From Gammaproteobacteria bacterium (GTDB taxonomy: Bacteria; Pseudomonadota; Gammaproteobacteria; Thiohalobacterales; Thiohalobacteraceae), in NCBI GenBank assembly GCA_018819175.1, contig JAHJQQ010000002.1, positions 1-64,000 on the forward strand: a DNA stretch of 64,000 nt, read 5' to 3'. The translations under genes were made by a program, and so were the position numbers. The notes beneath the pieces are model-generated. The model saw nothing but the letters and a program-made list of their open reading frames with translations, ran no database searches and had not been told where the DNA came from. Numbering within the stretch: the first letter of the stretch is position 1; every line of letters begins with the position of its first letter. Positions 60,258 through 64,000 of this stretch are shown here, piece by piece.

Positions 60258-60928
60258 GCCTACGCATACTGGTAATCGACGACCACACGCTGTTCCGGGT
60301 GGGTCTGCAGGGACTGCTTGAACATCGCGGCATCGAAGTGGTTGCTGCGGTCGGTGATGGCCAGGAAGGTTTGGAGTTGGCTGAGCAACTACGCCCCGAT
60401 GTGGTGCTGTTGGACATGCGCATGCCGGGCATGGATGGGCTTGGGGTGTTACGGCATCTGCGCCAGACCGGCCTGAAAATGCCCATTGCCATGCTAACTA
60501 CCAGCAGTAACGAGCAGGACCTCGTCGAAGCTCTGCGCAGCGGCGCCCAGGGTTATCTGATCAAAGACATGGAGCCGGATGAACTCGTCGTGGCGCTGCG
60601 TGACATCGTCGCTGGCAAGACCGTGGTCGCCCCCGATCTTGCCCCCGTGCTTGCAAAAGTCGTCCAGGGAGAAAGTGTCAAGGCTCGCGATCCCAGTCCG
60701 TTTTCTGATCTGACGCCACGCGAAAGTGAAATCCTCGGGTTACTTGCGGAAGGACAGAGTAACAAGGCCATCGCGCGCAATCTCGGCATCTCCGATGGCA
60801 CCGTCAAATTGCACGTCAAAGCCATTCTCCGCAAACTCGGCGTGCATTCCCGCGTTGAGGCCGCCGTTATCGCCGTGGAACAAGGTATGCGCACCAACCG
60901 CGCTGAAAATTCCCGCAATGTTGATTAA
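60254..60928 (+). CDS. NarL-family response regulator
   Basis: Response regulator of 224 residues whose start overlaps the kinase stop by 4 bp (ATGA). The receiver has ILVIDDHTLFRVGLQGLL, the phospho-acceptor Asp in VVLLDMRMPGMDG, TTSS and the Lys in YLIKDMEPDEL. The C-terminal LuxR-type HTH is DLTPRESEILGLLAEGQSNKAIARNLGISDGTVKLHVKAILRKL, read in pieces. It closely follows NarL/NarP layout. It probably pairs with the adjacent kinase. Candidate targets include the NarL-like site upstream of dsrA. Confidence 0.9.
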   Translation: MSLRILVIDDHTLFRVGLQGLLEHRGIEVVAAVGDGQEGLELAEQLRPDVVLLDMRMPGMDGLGVLRHLRQTGLKMPIAMLTTSSNEQDLVEALRSGAQGYLIKDMEPDELVVALRDIVAGKTVVAPDLAPVLAKVVQGESVKARDPSPFSDLTPRESEILGLLAEGQSNKAIARNLGISDGTVKLHVKAILRKLGVHSRVEAAVIAVEQGMRTNRAENSRNVD

Positions 60929-60940
60929 TGTAGTTGACCG

Positions 60941-61408
60941 ATGAAACGATTTGTTGACCTGATTGCCGAATGCCTGCCGAAAATCAAAGAGGTTATGCCC
61001 TGGGATATAGATCAACTCCGCCAGGAAGATCCGAACTTATTGATATTGGACATCCGTGAGCCCTATGAATACGAGACCGCACGCATCGATAATTCGCTGA
61101 ATGTCCCACGCGGAATTCTGGAAACCGCCTGCGAATATGGCTATGAAGAGACTATTCCCGAGTTGGTCAAAGCACGCGAGCGCCCGGTATTGGTGATCTG
61201 CCGTTCCGGTAATCGCAGTGCATTGGCCGCTTATGTCATGCAACAACTTGGTTATAGAAACGTAGCGTCCCTAAAGACTGGCTTGCGTGGCTGGAACGAT
61301 TATGAATTACCTTTAATCAAGGCCGATGGCCAGCCTCTGGACATGGATGATGCAGATGAATATTTCACGCCGAAGGTGAAGCCGGAGCAGATGCCACCGA
61401 AGTATTGA
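60941..61408 (+). CDS. Rhodanese-domain protein
   Basis: Soluble single-domain rhodanese, 155 residues, with no signal peptide. The domain contains LLILDIREPYEYETARIDNSLNVPRGILE, the active-site loop VICRSGNRSAL with catalytic Cys (about residue 88) and the final SLKTGLRGWNDYELPL. A C-terminal acidic extension of about 30 residues (LDMDDADEYFTPKV) follows. It starts 12 bp after the response-regulator gene, so it is likely in the same operon and may handle sulfane sulfur for the dsr pathway. Confidence 0.87.
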   Translation: MKRFVDLIAECLPKIKEVMPWDIDQLRQEDPNLLILDIREPYEYETARIDNSLNVPRGILETACEYGYEETIPELVKARERPVLVICRSGNRSALAAYVMQQLGYRNVASLKTGLRGWNDYELPLIKADGQPLDMDDADEYFTPKVKPEQMPPKY

Positions 61409-61462
61409 TCCATATACTGCGCACGAACGACTCTGATGCGCATACACGTAACCATTCCATCT

Positions 61463-61801
61463 TCAGACGTAGTGCTTGCGATCCTTCCGACGGGTACCGG
61501 CCTTCTGCACGATGACACCGGCAATCGGTTTGATATTGGCGATTTCAATCGTCTCGTAACTGGATTTCATCGGCTTGAGATAATAACGATCTTCCTGCAC
61601 CAGTAATTGCCGGAAGATGTGTTCGCCGTTCACCTCGGCAAGCACGAAGCTACCATTCTGAATGACACCCGCCGGATCAATCACGATAATGCAGCCGTCC
61701 TGAAATTCCGGCGCCATGCTGTCGCCCAGGACCTGCAGGGCAAACAACTCGTCAGAGGTGCAGGCTCCGCCGTCGATATCAATTTTCGGTTCACTCATCA
61801 T
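61463..61801 (-). CDS. S24/LexA-like domain protein with altered catalytic Lys
   Basis: Small protein of about 112 residues with the S24 peptidase fold but no DNA-binding domain. The nucleophile Ser is in VLGDSMAPEF (as in UmuD and LexA). The Lys of the Ser-Lys dyad (VKxL in LexA and UmuD) aligns with Arg in HIFRQL, so self-cleavage is doubtful. A GGGAGA site precedes the ATG at 61801 (61798 is also possible); an upstream reading to 61822 lacks support. The gene is convergent with the rhodanese gene and lies upstream of nothing obvious on its strand. Function unknown; a redox or regulatory scaffold is only a guess. Confidence 0.7.
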   Translation of the reverse strand: MMSEPKIDIDGGACTSDELFALQVLGDSMAPEFQDGCIIVIDPAGVIQNGSFVLAEVNGEHIFRQLLVQEDRYYLKPMKSSYETIEIANIKPIAGVIVQKAGTRRKDRKHYV

Positions 61802-61858
61802 GTATCTCCCGTTTGGATACACAGCGTGTTGTTAGCCATGCTCGTCTGGTCAGATTAG

Positions 61859-63283
61859 TTACTTTTCGGTACTACTGAATTCGGTTTCGTAGACATGATC
61901 AGCAGGCTTGTACCACTCCAGCTTCGTGTGGAGGTTAACCACCTCGCCGATAATGGTCAGCGTAGGTGCCCGTACATCGGCCTCGGCAACTAGCGCAGAT
62001 AGAGTCGCTACCGTCCCTATATGCACACGCTGATTACGTGTCGTGCCCTGCTCGACCAGCGCGGCCGGCATGCTTGGCGACATGCCATGCGCAATCAGCT
62101 GATCACAGATGATCCCGATGGCAGTCAGTCCCATATAGAACACCACGGTCTGACGCGGCTGAACCAGCTGAGCCCAATTGATATCCAGGCTACCTTCCTT
62201 GAGGTGTCCGGTAACAAAGGTGCAGGACTGGGCATAGTCACGGTGCGTCAGCGGTATTCCGGAATAGGAGGCACAACCGGCTGCTGCTGTGATACCTGGA
62301 ACCACCTGGAAGGGTATGCCCTCTTGAGCCAGGGTTTCGATCTCCTCACCGCCACGGCCAAAGATGAATGGATCACCGCCCTTCAGGCGTAATACGCGTT
62401 TACCCTGCCGGGCCAAATCCACCAGCAGCTGGTTGATCCCCTCCTGGGGGACAGCGTGGTTGTTCTTTTCCTTACCGACATAAATGCGCTCGGCATCGCG
62501 GCGTGCCAGATCCAGGATCGGCGCAGACACTAGCCGATCGTAAACCATGACGTCAGCCTGCTGCATCAGGCGTACAGCGCGGAAGGTCAGTAAATCTGGG
62601 TCACCAGGTCCTGCACCGACCAGATACACCTCACCAACACTCTGCTTGGCGCTACCCTTGGCCAGTGCTTGCTCAATGCGTTGGCGCGCCTCGGCCTCGC
62701 GTCCGGCCAACACCAGTTCTGTGATCGGCCCTTCTAATACATCTTCCCAGAACCGACGGCGGTCATCCGGGTCGCTGAAACGTTCTTTCACAACTTCACG
62801 AAATTCCTCAACCATTGAGGCTAACCGGCCGTAAGCAGAGGGAATTAACGTTTCCAGACGGCTGCGCAATTGACGCGCCAGGACTGGAGATGCCCCGCCT
62901 GTGGACACAGCGATCATCACCGGAGACCGGTCAAGTATGGACGGTACGATGAAACTACACAGTTCCGGATTGTCCACGACGTTGACAGGGATGGAACTCG
63001 ACTGTGCCAACTGAGATATCTCAGCATTGACGGCAACATCATCCGTCGCAGCGATGACGAGACTTACCCCATCGAGATCCTCAGCCAGGAAGCGCCGGGC
63101 ATGATGCCGTATGGCACCTGCTGAAGCCTGCTCAGCCAGGTCTGAAGTCAATTCCGGGGCAACCACGAGCACGCTGCCACCGGCCTTACGCAGCAGGGCA
63201 ACCTTACGAGAAGCCACGGCTCCGCCACCAACGACCAAGCAATGCTGGGCATCCAGTTTGAAAAATATGGGCAAATACTGCAT
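61859..63283 (-). CDS. cysG: Sirohaem synthase CysG
   Basis: Trifunctional enzyme making sirohaem from uroporphyrinogen III, 474 residues. The N-terminal dehydrogenase/ferrochelatase domain has LVVGGGAVASRKVALLRKAG (NAD-binding, about residues 15-34) and VIAATDD, VNVVDNPELCSFIVPSI. The C-terminal methyltransferase has VYLVGAGPGDPDLLTFRAVRLMQQADVMVYDRLVS, VLRLKGGDPFIFGRGGEE and VPGITAAAGCASYSGIPLTHRD. It supplies the DsrAB cofactor, so its position next to the dsr cluster makes sense. The S24-like gene follows 36 bp downstream. Confidence 0.96.
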   Translation of the reverse strand: MQYLPIFFKLDAQHCLVVGGGAVASRKVALLRKAGGSVLVVAPELTSDLAEQASAGAIRHHARRFLAEDLDGVSLVIAATDDVAVNAEISQLAQSSSIPVNVVDNPELCSFIVPSILDRSPVMIAVSTGGASPVLARQLRSRLETLIPSAYGRLASMVEEFREVVKERFSDPDDRRRFWEDVLEGPITELVLAGREAEARQRIEQALAKGSAKQSVGEVYLVGAGPGDPDLLTFRAVRLMQQADVMVYDRLVSAPILDLARRDAERIYVGKEKNNHAVPQEGINQLLVDLARQGKRVLRLKGGDPFIFGRGGEEIETLAQEGIPFQVVPGITAAAGCASYSGIPLTHRDYAQSCTFVTGHLKEGSLDINWAQLVQPRQTVVFYMGLTAIGIICDQLIAHGMSPSMPAALVEQGTTRNQRVHIGTVATLSALVAEADVRAPTLTIIGEVVNLHTKLEWYKPADHVYETEFSSTEK

Positions 63284-63427
63284 GAGCGATCTACGCTGAT
63301 TTTGGCAAACGCGCCATGATACATGGAGCGGTCAGGATAGGAATATCCTAACCGTGGTAGAAAGGGATAATGCCAGACCTCAAAAGGTCATTTCAACCCA
63401 TTGAGTAAAGAGGATTTCTAAGTAACC

Positions 63428-64000
63428 TTAGCGTAGCGGCTTGGAAATACTGCCCATCACGCGTAGATCTTCCTCACCACCGAACATTTGTCCGCCACCG
63501 TCGATAAGGCGCAGACCCAGCCCATATCCGCGCATCTGCGTACTGGCACCCAGGCTGAGGCTAGGCTGGTCACTGTTGTAGCCTTGGATGGAACTGTAAC
63601 CGCTGCTGTATTGACCCAGACGTAATGAGAGAGAGAGTTTTTCTGTAACGGGTTGAAGCCACCCGGCCTCGTAATACATTGATGGCTCGTCAGTGAAAGC
63701 GGTTTCAGGCAGATACCAGACCTTGCCTTCTACCGCCCCAAACCTCAGCCCAAGAAAATAGTCACGGTAGTTTATGGTTTCTGCGTTTTGAGTATCCGTC
63801 GCATGCGACAGCGACATGCCAAGCCCCAGACTCAAGCCATTATCGAATTGTTGAGTAACACCTGCCGCCCTATCCAACACGGGGGCTGCTGTGTCCCAAG
63901 ACCAACTGGCCGGCGGTCGTAACAGTGAGGCACCTTGCGCAGCAGTGAATTGGGATTGATCACTGGTGGCACCCCAGAAGCTCATTCCGGAATCGAAGAC
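63428..64000 (-). CDS. Probable outer-membrane protein, TorF-like, partial
   Basis: The reading frame stays open to the right edge, so the N-terminus lies outside the window; about 190 residues are seen, ending SISKPLR. The sequence has alternating amphipathic beta strands (NGLSLGLGMSLSHAT, YRDYFLGLRFGAVEGKVWYLPE, YYEAGWLQPVTEKLSLSLRLGQY, MRGYGLGLRLIDGG) typical of a small porin-like barrel. The strand pattern recalls TorF-family putative porins, but this is not certain. The internal Met at 63985 is probably not the start. Confidence 0.55.
   Translation of the reverse strand, partial: VFDSGMSFWGATSDQSQFTAAQGASLLRPPASWSWDTAAPVLDRAAGVTQQFDNGLSLGLGMSLSHATDTQNAETINYRDYFLGLRFGAVEGKVWYLPETAFTDEPSMYYEAGWLQPVTEKLSLSLRLGQYSSGYSSIQGYNSDQPSLSLGASTQMRGYGLGLRLIDGGGQMFGGEEDLRVMGSISKPLR

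Overview
The window looks like chromosomal DNA of a sulfur-oxidising gammaproteobacterium, probably a Chromatiales- or Thiohalomonadales-like autotroph. The strongest evidence is a complete reverse-type dissimilatory sulfite reductase cluster, dsrABEFHCMKLJOPNR (45.4-58.5 kb). It contains dsrEFH and dsrL, which mark sulfur oxidisers rather than sulfate reducers. The uvrY-uvrC-pgsA-tRNA(Gly-Cys-Leu) block, ubiTUV, yccA and modABC fit a gammaproteobacterium. No species-level assignment is possible from sequence reading alone.

Layout. 0-2.9 kb: end of an exopolysaccharide locus (BY-kinase, chain-length protein, possible PEP-CTERM-like protein). 3.3-5.1 kb: methyltransferase and a TauD-like oxygenase. 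5.2-10.2 kb: radical-SAM yhcC with ubiU-ubiV, converging on pdxS-pdxT-ubiT (oxygen-independent ubiquinone synthesis and PLP synthesis). 10.4-17.4 kb: GGDEF-EAL protein, rhodanese, glycine-zipper lipoprotein, modABC, truncated globin. 17.4-23.1 kb: two back-to-back bufferin-type (MNIO/DUF692) copper-peptide loci with an ECF sigma factor and a zinc-finger anti-sigma. 23.1-25.9 kb: a small island at the 3' end of tRNA-Leu, holding a Fic protein and an IS3-type element whose orfA is frameshifted. 25.9-32 kb: tRNAs, pgsA, uvrC, UdgB-type glycosylase, thioredoxin-NHL protein, uvrY, tRNA-Ser. 32-45 kb: yccA, two 141-bp MITE copies, a dsrS-like gene, and a run of poorly characterised genes. That run includes four iron oxygenases of different families, a cysteine-free DsrC paralogue (RspA type) and a solitary Cas6/Cmx6-like protein in an apparent operon with a TauD-like oxygenase. 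45.4-63.3 kb: the dsr cluster, a NarX/NarL-like two-component system, a rhodanese, an S24-like protein with a changed catalytic residue, and cysG. The right edge cuts a probable outer-membrane protein gene.

How the genes fit together. CysG makes sirohaem, and DsrN is thought to amidate it for DsrAB. DsrEFH and DsrC relay persulfide sulfur to DsrAB. DsrL is the electron-accepting flavoprotein, and DsrMKJOP links DsrC to the quinone pool and periplasm. Rhodaneses and DsrR support sulfur handling and maturation. The two-component genes immediately follow dsrR, and a NarL-like 7-2-7 inverted heptamer lies upstream of dsrA, so local control of the dsr genes is a testable idea.

The most unusual parts are: the oxygenase / RspA / Cas6-like block divergent from dsrA; the paired bufferin loci sharing a GGAACTT promoter element; the hairpins placed inside the dsr and bufferin operons; and the twin MITEs whose target duplications coincide with the TAG stop codons of two genes.
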